Source of the DNA: Bacillus sp. SA1-12
GTDB lineage: Bacteria > Bacillota > Bacilli > Bacillales > Bacillaceae
Length of the DNA: 64,000 nt
NCBI RefSeq assembly: GCF_000981385.1
Contig: NZ_LATZ01000112.1
Coordinates: 1 to 64,000, forward strand
Reading direction: 5' to 3'
The notes below the pieces were generated by a model. That model searched no databases, had not been told where the DNA came from, and saw only the letters and a list, made by a program, of their open reading frames with translations. Positions 1-8,335 of this stretch are shown here, one piece after another. The position numbers and the translations under genes were made by a program. Position 1 is the stretch's first letter. Each line of letters begins with the position of its first letter.

Positions 1-823
1 CGTCTCCAGCAAGAGCATTAGGCTTGCCTACTTTTTCAATCAATTCATCTACAAGAGGATTTATTACCTGACTATCGTGTACATTTCCACCTGTCACTTG
101 ATTGGCAAGTATAAATCCCTTATTGTCACAAACTGTGTGAAAGGAGTAGGCAAATTGTTTCTCTCGTTCATTTTTAACATAATAGCCACTTTCAGGATCA
201 GTTGTGCTTACTTTAATTTCTTTCGTCTCCGCCTTTGTTTGAGGGGGTAAAGGCTTTTTTCCATGTGCAATTCGATCTTCGTTTATCTCTTCTTCTAGTT
301 GAGTTTGATAGCTTTTTGTTTCTGCTTTGACAGCTTCTTTTATAAACTTCCTCTTGTTTGCATTTGCTTTAACATGTGTAGAGTCTATAAAAACAACAGA
401 AGGATCAACAAACCCTTTTTCTATCGCTTCATTAAGAATATGGTAGAAAATCTTCTCAAAAAGATCTGTGTCTTTAAATCGTCTCTCATAGTTTTTACCG
501 AAGGTAGAAAAGTGGGGAATCTTTTTATTGAAGTCAAAGCCTAAAAACCAGCGATACGCAACGCTCGTATCAATCTCATCTATTGTTTTTCTCATTGATT
601 TAATTCCGAATACATATTGAATAAAGACCATCTTTATTAACACAACAGGGTCGATACTTGGACGACCATTATCCAAACAATACAAATCTTCAACTAGGTC
701 ATAAATAAAACTAAAATCAATAGCGGCTTCAAGCTTTCGAACAAGATGATTAGCAGGAACTACTTCATCAAGTGCAATCATCGATATTTGATAACGACCT
801 TCCATTGATTGTTTCGATAACAT
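1..823 (-). CDS. IS1182-family transposase, C-terminal part outside the window
   Basis: The reading frame is open from an ATG at 823 to the left edge with no stop, so at least 274 codons are present and the C-terminus is missing. The start follows a GAGGGG ribosome binding site. The N-terminal third has the DUF772-type region seen in IS1182/IS5-like transposases (motifs IKSMRKTIDEID and RWFLGFD). The catalytic core begins with FIDSTHVKAN, where the Asp is the expected first residue of the DDE triad, and continues with VTGGNVHDSQ near the edge. No frameshift is visible in the part seen, so it may be intact. The element's terminal inverted repeats could not be assigned. Confidence 0.9.
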   Translation of the reverse strand, partial: MLSKQSMEGRYQISMIALDEVVPANHLVRKLEAAIDFSFIYDLVEDLYCLDNGRPSIDPVVLIKMVFIQYVFGIKSMRKTIDEIDTSVAYRWFLGFDFNKKIPHFSTFGKNYERRFKDTDLFEKIFYHILNEAIEKGFVDPSVVFIDSTHVKANANKRKFIKEAVKAETKSYQTQLEEEINEDRIAHGKKPLPPQTKAETKEIKVSTTDPESGYYVKNEREKQFAYSFHTVCDNKGFILANQVTGGNVHDSQVINPLVDELIEKVGKPNALAGD

Positions 824-870
824 ATATTTGCACCCCTCAAACCAACTTTACTTCTTTATTCGACAAAAAA

Positions 871-912
871 AGCTTGTAGACCTGCCTGAATATCAGACTT
901 TGTCTACAAGCT
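871..912 (-). terminator. Terminator after cwlJ (possible IS-end hairpin)
   Basis: An 11-bp perfect stem (AGCTTGTAGAC / GTCTACAAGCT) is followed on the minus strand by seven T residues, the classic intrinsic terminator form for the leftward cwlJ gene. A second perfect 10-bp hairpin (AAGCTTACTC / GAGTAAGCTT, 914-936) overlaps the cwlJ stop codon. Because the transposase gene starts only 48 bases away, the 871-912 hairpin could instead be subterminal IS sequence. Confidence 0.7.
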
Positions 913-934
913 GAAGCTTACTCAAAGAGTAAGC

Positions 935-1375
935 TTAACGTCCGTATACACTAGCACATGTTCCAGCTTTAGGTTCATAATAACAGTGATTTTTAAATTG
1001 TCCAGCAAAAGGTTGATCATACCATGTTGGGGGACAAGGAGCATATGGATTAAAATACCAAAGAGCATATTTCCCTGGGTGTTGCCGCCAAAATTCCAAA
1101 TTCTGTCTTGCTAATCTTTTTTCAGCCGTTCGCGCTCTTTGATAAAACATATTCCCTTTTTGAACAGCTTCAAAGGAATAATTTCCTCCTTGAACTTGGA
1201 AAATGACTTGTCTAATGGTTCTTAAATCTTTAAAGTCTAAACAATTTGCTACAAGACGATTTACAATGACATTTCCAACATACAACATTCCTTGCTTTCC
1301 TTCACCTTCGGCTTCTGCTCTCATCATCCTAGCCATTAAGGCAACATCCGCATCTCGGTAACTTACTCTTGCCAT
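935..1375 (-). CDS. cwlJ: Spore cortex-lytic enzyme CwlJ
   Basis: A 146-residue protein of the SleB/CwlJ hydrolase family, close in length and sequence to Bacillus subtilis CwlJ (shared stretches RAEAEGEGKQGML, YQRAR and LWYF.P...CP..WY.QPF). In that species CwlJ sits in the spore coat and degrades cortex peptidoglycan during germination, notably in response to Ca-dipicolinate. It has no signal peptide, as expected for a protein made in the mother cell. I chose the ATG at 1375 because GGGGTG lies 5 bases upstream; an upstream in-frame ATG at 1411 would add 12 hydrophobic residues and lacks a good ribosome binding site. CwlJ normally depends on GerQ, and no gerQ lies next to it here. Confidence 0.9.
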   Translation of the reverse strand: MARVSYRDADVALMARMMRAEAEGEGKQGMLYVGNVIVNRLVANCLDFKDLRTIRQVIFQVQGGNYSFEAVQKGNMFYQRARTAEKRLARQNLEFWRQHPGKYALWYFNPYAPCPPTWYDQPFAGQFKNHCYYEPKAGTCASVYGR

Positions 1376-1632
1376 TTTTTCACCCCAAAAATATAATATG
1401 AAAAAAAGCATTTACTGATGTCATTGTATATAAAATAAGATGTTCTTAATGTATAACTTTGTCATTCTACAAATTATCTAAAGGGTTGGATATTCGAATT
1501 TTAAAAGGAGCATTAATAAGTTAATACTCTAAAGTATTCAATTAATGGATCTTTATTTAAAGACAAAAATAGTCCAATAAAAAAGAAGCTCACTGTGTTT
1601 TAGAACAATTGAGTCTTTAATAATCTGTTATT

Positions 1633-2277
1633 CTAGTTTGGCTGCTTACTAAAATCTCTCTGAGCTCCCCTATAGCTTCCAATAAGATTTTGATAACCAG
1701 GAAGATGGCTGGAAATTAAAGCGCCAAAACCTTCAACATCATTACGCCAATCACGCTGTAACTCGCACGCAATGCTAAACCAGTTCAGTAGCTGCACCCC
1801 GCCATGGGCCATCCGTGTTAATGCCGCATCCGCTACTTGTTTACTGAATGTTCCAGAAGCATCAGTAGCAACAAATACTTCATAACCAGCGTTCACCGCG
1901 GAAAGTGCAGGAAATGCAACACAAACATCTGTTACTACGCCCGCAATAATCAGTTGTTTTTTTCCAGTTTCTTCGATTGCTTTGACAAAATCTTCATTGT
2001 CCCATGCGTTAATTTGTCCAGGTCGAGCTATTTTTGGCGCATGTGGAAAAAGTTCAACTAATTCTTGCATGAGCGGCCCATTAGGCCCATTTTCAAAGCT
2101 TGTTGTTAAAATAACTGGTAAATCAAAAAACTTAGCAGTATTAGCAAGGGCCAAAACATTGTTCTTGAATTCATCAACACCATAGTCACGCACAAGACCG
2201 GAGATTAGACCGGTTTGATGATCAACTAAAAGAACGGCAGCATCATCTTTATTAAGACGAGAATAGAAATCAGACAT
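1633..2277 (-). CDS. YcaC-like isochorismatase-fold cysteine hydrolase
   Basis: A 214-residue member of the isochorismatase-like hydrolase superfamily, very similar to E. coli YcaC along its length (DHQTGL near residue 19, LTTSFE...GPNGPL, RPGQINAWDNEDF, and the nucleophile region VVTDVCVAFPALSA). D19 and C119 match the catalytic Asp and Cys. The third catalytic position is in the RPG motif (Arg) that YcaC proteins use in place of the usual Lys. The physiological substrate of YcaC proteins is not established; an amide or related C-N bond is expected. It is cytoplasmic, monocistronic and preceded by GGAGG. Confidence 0.85.
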   Translation of the reverse strand: MSDFYSRLNKDDAAVLLVDHQTGLISGLVRDYGVDEFKNNVLALANTAKFFDLPVILTTSFENGPNGPLMQELVELFPHAPKIARPGQINAWDNEDFVKAIEETGKKQLIIAGVVTDVCVAFPALSAVNAGYEVFVATDASGTFSKQVADAALTRMAHGGVQLLNWFSIACELQRDWRNDVEGFGALISSHLPGYQNLIGSYRGAQRDFSKQPN

Positions 2278-2444
2278 TTTAATGTCCTCCCTTTAAATTA
2301 AGTTATTGAAGAAGATTTATAGATAGGAAAATATAATAAACCTCTTCGTTTGTTAAAGTTTAATTGAATTGTTGACCGGTATTCGTTTTTCTATAATCTT
2401 ATTATGTAGAAGATAAATGATTGATAAAGCTTGGTCTCTTTCGA

Positions 2445-3002
2445 TTAATCTAGAGCTGGAGTGTGATCGATCCAGTGAATAAATTGATGTAAATATTGTT
2501 GAAGATAACGTTTTGTATGTTCGTCTGTGAGTACTTTCTGATCAGAATCAATTTTTTTATGTACTTGTGAAATCAGCACCTTTTGAAATGGAAGAACATG
2601 AACCTGCATGGCCTCTAGGATTTGTCTGATTTGCATTTGAGCAAAGGCAGTACCTAATCCCCCGGGAGTTGCACCAATTAGGCCAGCCGGTTTTCTGCTT
2701 AGAACAGCGGATTCCCGAGGTCTTGATGCCCAGTCTAACGCATTCTTTAATACGCCTGGAATTCCAGAATTATACTCCGGACTTACAATTATGATACCGT
2801 CAACGTCCTGAATAGCGGATTTAAATGATGTCACTGTTTCTGGAACACTTATTTCTAAGTCTTCGTTGAACAAAGGCAGATCATTAATCTCGATCCAACG
2901 AAATTGAAGGGAATCGTCCAGCTCTGTCAATGATTGAGCTATGATTCGATTATAAGAGTTTTTACGTAAACTACCACAAATAAGGCCGATGGTTTTGGTC
3001 AT
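2445..3002 (-). CDS. NAD(P)H-dependent FMN reductase
   Basis: A 185-residue flavodoxin-fold protein of the NADPH-dependent FMN reductase / ChrR-like family. The FMN phosphate-binding loop GSLRKNSYNR lies at residues 10-19, and the second flavin loop SPEYNSGIPGVLKNALDW follows around residues 74-91. Members reduce quinones, azo dyes or chromate with NAD(P)H and are usually soluble dimers or tetramers; the real acceptor here cannot be told. The start has GAGGAA upstream. It runs in the same direction as the YcaC-like gene, 167 bases apart, and the two probably form separate units. Confidence 0.85.
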   Translation of the reverse strand: MTKTIGLICGSLRKNSYNRIIAQSLTELDDSLQFRWIEINDLPLFNEDLEISVPETVTSFKSAIQDVDGIIIVSPEYNSGIPGVLKNALDWASRPRESAVLSRKPAGLIGATPGGLGTAFAQMQIRQILEAMQVHVLPFQKVLISQVHKKIDSDQKVLTDEHTKRYLQQYLHQFIHWIDHTPALD

Positions 3003-3389
3003 ACAATTCCTCCTCGTTTGAAATCACTTTCATGGTACCATAATATACCAAAATGCAAGAAGTGATGTTTTACCTAATTGTCAGATTTTTTATTTTAATG
3101 AAGTAATTATTACAAAAAAGCTAGAATAGTTTTGGAGATGAAAGGATTTTTCTTTTGTTTTCTTATTCCTCTGCTTGTGTTTGCTAAATTGGTTAACATA
3201 ATAGCTAGGTTAAAAAGTACTACATCTAATAGTGATAATTTTAAAAGAATGAAACGAAATACTTTTAATCAACCGAGACACATTGCTCTAAAAATATGGC
3301 AAATAGTTTATGTCCATTTTATTTCTTCTTTCAATTTCTATATATTTCTAGCATACTAGAAACTATAAAGAATTGGAGGGAGTGCAGAA

Positions 3390-4529
3390 ATGGAAGAAAA
3401 GAAAGTGACGTGGTTAGAGCTTTTTTATGATTTGTTGTTTGTGGCGGCAGTTGCTGCGGCAACGCATGTTTTGCTTCATGTAGAAAATGGGCATATCCAA
3501 ACAGAGTATTTAGTAAAGTTTGTCTTAATTTTTATTCCAATTTGGTGGGCTTGGGTGGGACAAACCATCTTTATTAACCGATTTGGAAAAGATTTATTTC
3601 ATCAACGTATCTTTTTGATCCTGCAAATGTTTTTTGTCCTAATTATGACATCAAGCTTATCAGTTGATTTCGATCCTTACTATCTTTCTTTTTTAATTGG
3701 GTATATTGGTTTAAGAGCAGTGACTGCGATTCAATATCTTATTGTCCAGCGTATAGAAACTGGAGTTCGAAAACAAGCAGCCCTCTTTTTGGGAAGGTAT
3801 TTTTGGATTGGAATCGTCATTTCATTGTTCTCCGTCTTTTTTGATTCCTGGGTTCGATATGCAATATTGTATACGGGTATCCTTATTGATATCCTAGTCC
3901 CGGTGCTTGGACGAAAGTGCTTAGAAAAGGTTCCCCCCAATACGGCTCACCTGCTAGAGCGATTTGGTTTATTTACCATTATTCTCTTTGGGGAAGCTCT
4001 TATCAGCACGCTTACGGTTATTCAGCCAACACAAGGAAATTGGGAATCAATAGGCTTTGCGATCATTTCATTTATCCTGATTATATCGATGTGGTGGCAA
4101 TATTTCGATAATATCGAGAAGAAACTCGACAAGTCTGTGCAAACTTCCGGACAAATCATTATTTATGGTCACCTGTTTATTTTAATGTCTTTAAGCATGA
4201 TTGCAGCATCAATTAGACTTTTGTATTTACATGAGGTCCATTACTCATTTATCTTATTTTTTGTTTTTGGTTCAGTTTTGCTTTATTTCCTGTCAACAAC
4301 AGTTGTTTTCCATCATTATCGACATGTGCATCACCGATTGAAAATTTATCATTTAGGATTATTTTTAGGGATTTTAGCCGTCTTTTTTATTATCAATTTG
4401 ATTGTAGTAGTACCAAATATTGTGATGATAGCAGAATTAACCTTGTTTTTTATTATCTTTACTAAATTAACAATTACAAATAAAATGCAACCGATATCTA
4501 ATGAGAATCTTCCTATAAAAAATGTTTAA
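3390..4529 (+). CDS. Low temperature requirement protein A (LtrA) family membrane protein
   Basis: A 379-residue, very hydrophobic protein with about ten to twelve predicted membrane helices. The N-terminal motif TWLELFYDLLFVAA and the FGEALIST motif in the middle are hallmarks of the LtrA family (PF06772), first named for Listeria mutants that fail to grow in the cold. The molecular function of the family is unknown. The start is set by GGAGGGAG at about 3376-3383. The gene is alone on the plus strand, with no clear hairpin terminator after it. Confidence 0.85.
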   Translation: MEEKKVTWLELFYDLLFVAAVAAATHVLLHVENGHIQTEYLVKFVLIFIPIWWAWVGQTIFINRFGKDLFHQRIFLILQMFFVLIMTSSLSVDFDPYYLSFLIGYIGLRAVTAIQYLIVQRIETGVRKQAALFLGRYFWIGIVISLFSVFFDSWVRYAILYTGILIDILVPVLGRKCLEKVPPNTAHLLERFGLFTIILFGEALISTLTVIQPTQGNWESIGFAIISFILIISMWWQYFDNIEKKLDKSVQTSGQIIIYGHLFILMSLSMIAASIRLLYLHEVHYSFILFFVFGSVLLYFLSTTVVFHHYRHVHHRLKIYHLGLFLGILAVFFIINLIVVVPNIVMIAELTLFFIIFTKLTITNKMQPISNENLPIKNV

Positions 4530-4620
4530 AAGGTTCATTTAAGTCTTTCGTGAAAAAATATATAAAAATTGCCATGGTAACTTATCTATTATTCATTTTT
4601 TCAACCCTATGGACAAAAAA

Positions 4621-4644
4621 GGCGCGTTCCCAATTCAACGCGCC
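4621..4644 (-). terminator. Terminator of the small acidic-protein gene
   Basis: A GC-rich 8-bp stem, GGCGCGTT / AACGCGCC, has six T residues directly after it on the minus strand. It lies 26 bases past the stop codon of the small GTG-start gene, which supports that gene being real. Confidence 0.85.
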
Positions 4645-4669
4645 AGTTGCAGAAGATCATGTCATAAAA

Positions 4670-4876
4670 TCACTGTTCTGTTTGATTGTCATCTTCACCT
4701 GAGTTTTCCGCAGAGCCAGATTCATCTCCCCCAACAGCATGTTTCTGTTTGGTATTGGAACTTTCAATGGCCGGGTTCGTTCCGGCTGCACTTTCATCTC
4801 CACCGCCGCTTGCAACCTGAGTAGCACTTGCCTGTTCCGTGCTTATTGTTTTTATTTGATTATTAATGACAATCAC
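4670..4876 (-). CDS. Small acidic low-complexity protein, unknown
   Basis: A 68-residue reading frame starting with GTG at 4876, placed six bases after a GAGGAAG ribosome binding site and ended by a strong terminator. The N-terminus (IVINNQIKTIS) could form a beta strand. The rest is rich in Ser, Gly, Glu, Asp, Asn and Gln, with two copies of a GGDES motif (residues about 24-28 and 49-53), and is probably disordered. No cysteine, signal peptide or membrane segment is present. I do not recognise the family; a spore-associated role is possible from the composition but is not shown. Confidence 0.6.
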   Translation of the reverse strand: MIVINNQIKTISTEQASATQVASGGGDESAAGTNPAIESSNTKQKHAVGGDESGSAENSGEDDNQTEQ

Positions 4877-4951
4877 AATTTCTTCCTCGATGTGCTACGC
4901 TTGCTCACTCTTATGTCAGTTTGTAAATAGAGTGGTCCTGTCTATTTTTAT

Positions 4952-5569
4952 TTAATCAAAATAAACAGGTTCTTGTGGATTATGTAGATGTTTGAAAGCT
5001 AATTGAATTTGTGATTTCGTATTTCTCGCGATAGATAATGGCGGCAGTTCATTTTCAGCAAAAAACTCAACGGCACTTGTTTCAATTCCTTCTTTTGGAT
5101 GCCCCCCAATGATTTCACACTGGATAAACATTTTATAAACGTGATAGGGAGAAGGAGGATGAGGATGGCATTTCTTATCAAGCACACTTATCAATTTTAC
5201 CGCTTTGACATCAAACCCGGCTTCTTCTTTTACCTCCTTAACCGCAACTTCACTAGGAGTTAATCCGATGTCCCCCCAACCGCCTGGTAAAGACCAAGCC
5301 CCATCAGTATTTTCTTGAACCATTAAAATCTTATTATCCATAAAAATAACAGACCGAATATCTACCTTCGGAGTTGCATAACCTGTTTCATTCGCAAACA
5401 AATCTTTTATGATTTTTTTGTCAATCTCTGCTTGTTGTGCCAATATTTCAACACTTATCTTTCTGATTAATTCAAATCTTTCCAAGTCATATACATCTTT
5501 TGAATACGTTAATCCAGCTTGTGCAATAGATTGAAGTTGTTTCGCCCATTCAAGCCATTTAGGTTCCAT
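4952..5569 (-). CDS. NUDIX hydrolase with N-terminal NUDIX-associated domain
   Basis: A 205-residue protein with two parts: an alpha-helical N-terminal domain of the type found in hydrolases of X-linked nucleoside diphosphates (residues about 5-60, WLEWAKQLQSIAQAGLTYSKD) and a NUDIX fold with its box at GWGDIGLTPSEVAVKEVKEE. The catalytic Glu pair (EVKEEAG) is present; the usual first Glu of the box is Asp and the usual Arg before Glu is Lys. Family members such as B. subtilis YjhB hydrolyse ADP-ribose or UDP-sugar-like compounds. It is cytoplasmic and stands alone. Confidence 0.85.
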   Translation of the reverse strand: MEPKWLEWAKQLQSIAQAGLTYSKDVYDLERFELIRKISVEILAQQAEIDKKIIKDLFANETGYATPKVDIRSVIFMDNKILMVQENTDGAWSLPGGWGDIGLTPSEVAVKEVKEEAGFDVKAVKLISVLDKKCHPHPPSPYHVYKMFIQCEIIGGHPKEGIETSAVEFFAENELPPLSIARNTKSQIQLAFKHLHNPQEPVYFD

Positions 5570-5680
5570 GTATCTTCACCACCATTTTAATTATACCTAA
5601 TATTACCACATTCTTATTGTGTACTTAATCAGGACCTTTACTAATCTATCTGTTAATTAGAAGATTAATGAAGCAAAACA

Positions 5681-5712
5681 AAAAAAGGCGATTGCCTTGT
5701 CTACGCATCGCC
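5681..5712 (-). terminator. Terminator of the SRPBCC operon
   Basis: The stem GGCGAT / ATCGCC is followed by T7 on the minus strand, about 50 bases past the stop of the SRPBCC gene. Confidence 0.75.
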
Positions 5713-5760
5713 AGTTACTACAATATTAAATAAAAGAGGATTGATATGAAAAAATCTAAA

Positions 5761-6201
5761 CTAGCTTCTTTCCAAGATCTCCTTCAATTTTATTAGATCC
5801 TTCATCGTTGCTTTTTTCATCATCATTGATATAAAAGGGGAAAACAGCTTGGAAAATCCTGTTGGATTTCCTCTATTTCGTAAAGTCATTCGCGTATGAT
5901 GTTCATCGATTTCCTGCCATGTATAAATGGTCTCCATTGGAAAAGGGCCATTAGCCGTTTTCATCACTAGTTTTTCTCCAGGGATATATTCAACTATTTC
6001 GTACACATAAGCAAGGTCACGGCCAAGAAATTTTGCTTTAAAAGCAATTTGACTTCCTAATGTGAGAGGTTTAGGTGTTTTCCACTCAGCTGAATGAATA
6101 TTTACATACCATGCTGGTGCATGATCAGGATTTGCTGCATATTCTGATACCTCTCTTAGAGGTCGATTAAATATCATTTCGGTCAATACGTCTACCTTCA
6201 T
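5761..6201 (-). CDS. SRPBCC (START-like) domain protein
   Basis: A 146-residue single-domain protein of the polyketide cyclase/dehydratase group of the START-like SRPBCC superfamily. These proteins form a deep hydrophobic ligand cavity. Sequence pointers are the N-terminal strand VDVLTEMIFNRPLREVSEYA, the middle PKPLTLGSQIAFKAKFLGR, and the long C-terminal helix after SKLFSPFI. It starts 20 bases after the stop of the ArsR-SRPBCC gene with its own GGAGGG site, so the two are one operon. The ligand or substrate is unknown. Confidence 0.8.
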   Translation of the reverse strand: MKVDVLTEMIFNRPLREVSEYAANPDHAPAWYVNIHSAEWKTPKPLTLGSQIAFKAKFLGRDLAYVYEIVEYIPGEKLVMKTANGPFPMETIYTWQEIDEHHTRMTLRNRGNPTGFSKLFSPFISMMMKKATMKDLIKLKEILERS

Positions 6202-6221
6202 TTTTCCCTCCGAATAATGAT

Positions 6222-7004
6222 CTATTTTTGCTCCACGTAGTTTTTAAGTAAGGATCCTAAAAGATAATCCCATCCCTTTTTATGATCCTGTTCCCAATTT
6301 TCTTGAATAATACCTGAAGCAGAATGAGATAGTTGAAGCAGTGTGCCTCCTTCTTTTTCATGCAAACGATATGTGTAGGCACTGTTAACTGCACCTTGCA
6401 TACCTAGATGCCCATATAGACGAATTTCTTCAGGAGCGTTAACATAATAGACGTTTCCCCAGACTGCACCTTCTTTTTCGCCCCATCTTTCCATAAATTG
6501 TCCTCCAGGAACTGGTTCAAAAGTAAAGCGGGACGAAATTCCTTTTGGTGCAATGCGGAATTCCCACCAATCCTCCACCTTTTCCGTTAATGCTTTGAAT
6601 ACAACTTCACGTGATCCGTTAATAAATACTTCTTGCTCAATAAGAAAATCTCGGTTTGTTTTTGACATCGGTTCAACCTCTCCTTTTTGTTCTACTGCTG
6701 ATCGCAGGTTTAATAGTGAGTTTGCAGTTGATTGCATGTATTTCCCAACCCATCGGTTATGCATTTCTTGAAGCGGTACAGCATTTAAAAAATTCAGTCT
6801 GAATTTCCCTTGTCGGCGAACCACCACCAAATTCCCTTCCTCTAATAGTTTCAAGTGTTTCATAATTGCATACCTAGTGACTTCGGGAAACGATTCATTT
6901 AGTTCTCCAGTTGTACGAGGTGATTGTTTGAGGAGATCAAGAATTTGTCTTCGAATCGGGTGTCCCAATGCTTTAAAAACAATAGAAAGCTCTTCTTCTT
7001 CCAT
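6222..7004 (-). CDS. ArsR-type repressor fused to an SRPBCC (AHSA1) domain
   Basis: 260 residues in two domains. Residues 1-90 form an ArsR-type winged helix (FKALGHPIRRQILDLLKQ, then TRYAIMKHLKLLEEGNLV and the wing RRQGKFRLNFL). Residues about 118-258 form an Aha1/SRPBCC ligand-binding domain (VFKALTEKVEDWWEF, GGQFMERWGE, EEIRLYGHLG). No metal-binding Cys pair is present, so a small organic ligand in the SRPBCC pocket is a more likely signal than a metal (inference). It heads an operon with a second, free SRPBCC protein. A perfect palindrome 38 bases upstream is the probable site of autorepression. Confidence 0.85.
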   Translation of the reverse strand: MEEEELSIVFKALGHPIRRQILDLLKQSPRTTGELNESFPEVTRYAIMKHLKLLEEGNLVVVRRQGKFRLNFLNAVPLQEMHNRWVGKYMQSTANSLLNLRSAVEQKGEVEPMSKTNRDFLIEQEVFINGSREVVFKALTEKVEDWWEFRIAPKGISSRFTFEPVPGGQFMERWGEKEGAVWGNVYYVNAPEEIRLYGHLGMQGAVNSAYTYRLHEKEGGTLLQLSHSASGIIQENWEQDHKKGWDYLLGSLLKNYVEQK

Positions 7005-7041
7005 GAAAACACCCTTTCTTCCTTTGGTGAAATTTTACATA

Positions 7042-7082
7042 TTACCATAAGGTCACATAATAATCATGTGACCTTATGGTAA
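7042..7082. promoter_or_regulatory. 17-bp inverted-repeat operator upstream of arsR-SRPBCC
   Basis: Two perfect 17-base arms (7042-7058, reading TTACCATAAGGTCACAT, and 7066-7082, its exact complement) are separated by 7 bases. The site ends 38 bases before the start codon of the ArsR-type regulator and has no T-tract, so it is better read as a dimer binding site for autoregulation than as a terminator. Confidence 0.8.
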
Positions 7083-7332
7083 CATAAAGAACATAATAGA
7101 TCAATATTAGAATCACAGAAGAAAAAAAACAGGCTATAAGATATTACAAACAATAAACAACTTAACTTGTTGTTGATAACCGTATATAAAAGTTTTTAGA
7201 CAAAAAGGAGAACTCGTATTCTAATGCTCATTTTTTTGGGGAACATAACAATAGTTTGGTTCTGGAAACCTGCTATTATTCTCCTATGAATAAGGATTTA
7301 GAAGGTATTGAAGAAAAAAATAAAAATAATAT

Positions 7333-7372
7333 AAAAAAGCCCTTCCCTGCTAACAACAAGGTTGGGCTTTCT
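7333..7372 (-). terminator. Terminator of the aldo/keto reductase gene
   Basis: AAAGCCC and GGGCTTT arms with an inner GG/CC extension, followed by T6 on the minus strand, just past the stop codon at 7382. Confidence 0.8.
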
Positions 7373-7381
7373 TATAATGTC

Positions 7382-8206
7382 TTATCGAACATTCATATCA
7401 TTTGGATGCGGACCTTTGCGGCGGTCGCGGTTGATCAGGTTAATTTCCGCCATTTCATCTTCCGTTAGCTCGAAATCAAAAACATTGAAGTTCTCTTCGA
7501 TTCTTGACGGTGTGACAGATTTAGGAATAACAATCGTATTGTTTTGCAAATGCCAGCGCAACACAACCTGTGCCGGTGTTTTGCTGTGTGATGCAGCAAT
7601 CTTTTGAATAACTTCGTCCTGCAGCACTTCTCCACCTTGATCTAGAGGGCTCCATGCTTCAACGAAAATATTATGTTTTGCGCAGAATTCTTTTAATTCA
7701 TTTTGAGCAAGGTATGGATGGCATTCAACTTGGTTCAAGACAGGAACGACATCACATTCTTTTAACAGACGCTCTAAGTGTTCAATTTCAAAGTTACATA
7801 CGCCAATGGCTTTTACTCGTCCATCATGATAGAGCTTTTCTAATGCTTTATATGTATCAACATACTCGTCAAATTGCGGAGTTGGCCAGTGAATTAAATA
7901 AAGATCGATATAATCCAGACCTAATCTTTCTAAACTTTCATCAAAGGCACGCAAAGTATTTTCGTAGCCTTGGTCACTATTCCAAACTTTTGTTGTAATG
8001 AATAATTGCTCGCGCGGAACAGATGATTCTTTAATTGCCTTCCCAACACCGACTTCGTTTTGGTAGATCATCGCTGTGTCAATCGATGTGTAGCCAACCT
8101 CAATTGCTTTTTTAACAGCAGCGGTTGCCCCCTCATCTGGAACCTGCCATACACCAAATCCAAGCTGAGGCATTTCTAATCCATTGTTTAAGGTTACATT
8201 ATTCAT
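7382..8206 (-). CDS. Aldo/keto reductase
   Basis: A 274-residue (beta/alpha)8-barrel NADPH-dependent aldo/keto reductase of the YvgN/YtbE (AKR5G-like) type. The catalytic tetrad is complete: D43, Y48, K73 and H106 (motifs IDTAMIY, TTKVW, LIHWP). The C-terminal NADPH-phosphate site IPKSVTPSRIEENF is present. These enzymes reduce methylglyoxal and other aldehydes in the cytosol. The start is preceded by AAAGGAG. It lies 130 bases downstream of an efflux-pump gene in the same orientation and has its own terminator. Confidence 0.92.
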   Translation of the reverse strand: MNNVTLNNGLEMPQLGFGVWQVPDEGATAAVKKAIEVGYTSIDTAMIYQNEVGVGKAIKESSVPREQLFITTKVWNSDQGYENTLRAFDESLERLGLDYIDLYLIHWPTPQFDEYVDTYKALEKLYHDGRVKAIGVCNFEIEHLERLLKECDVVPVLNQVECHPYLAQNELKEFCAKHNIFVEAWSPLDQGGEVLQDEVIQKIAASHSKTPAQVVLRWHLQNNTIVIPKSVTPSRIEENFNVFDFELTEDEMAEINLINRDRRKGPHPNDMNVR

Positions 8207-8335
8207 TTTACATGTCTCCTTTTATAATATTTAAACAATCTAACCATACTAATATCTATTCATTTAAATGATTTCATTCAAAATCGATATAAGTAAGGTT
8301 AAATTGTTTTTAACCTGATTAGCTGAGTTCATTCA

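Noticed and set aside
871..936. Terminal inverted repeat of the IS1182 element
   Set aside because: Only one end is in the window, so an inverted repeat cannot be matched; the hairpins are explained as terminators of cwlJ.
3132..3359. 75-codon plus-strand frame before the LtrA gene
   Set aside because: No usable ribosome binding site and no protein-like composition; it ends within the leader of the real gene.
7256..7468. Plus-strand frame antisense to the aldo/keto reductase end
   Set aside because: It overlaps a terminator and the 3' end of a certain gene on the other strand.
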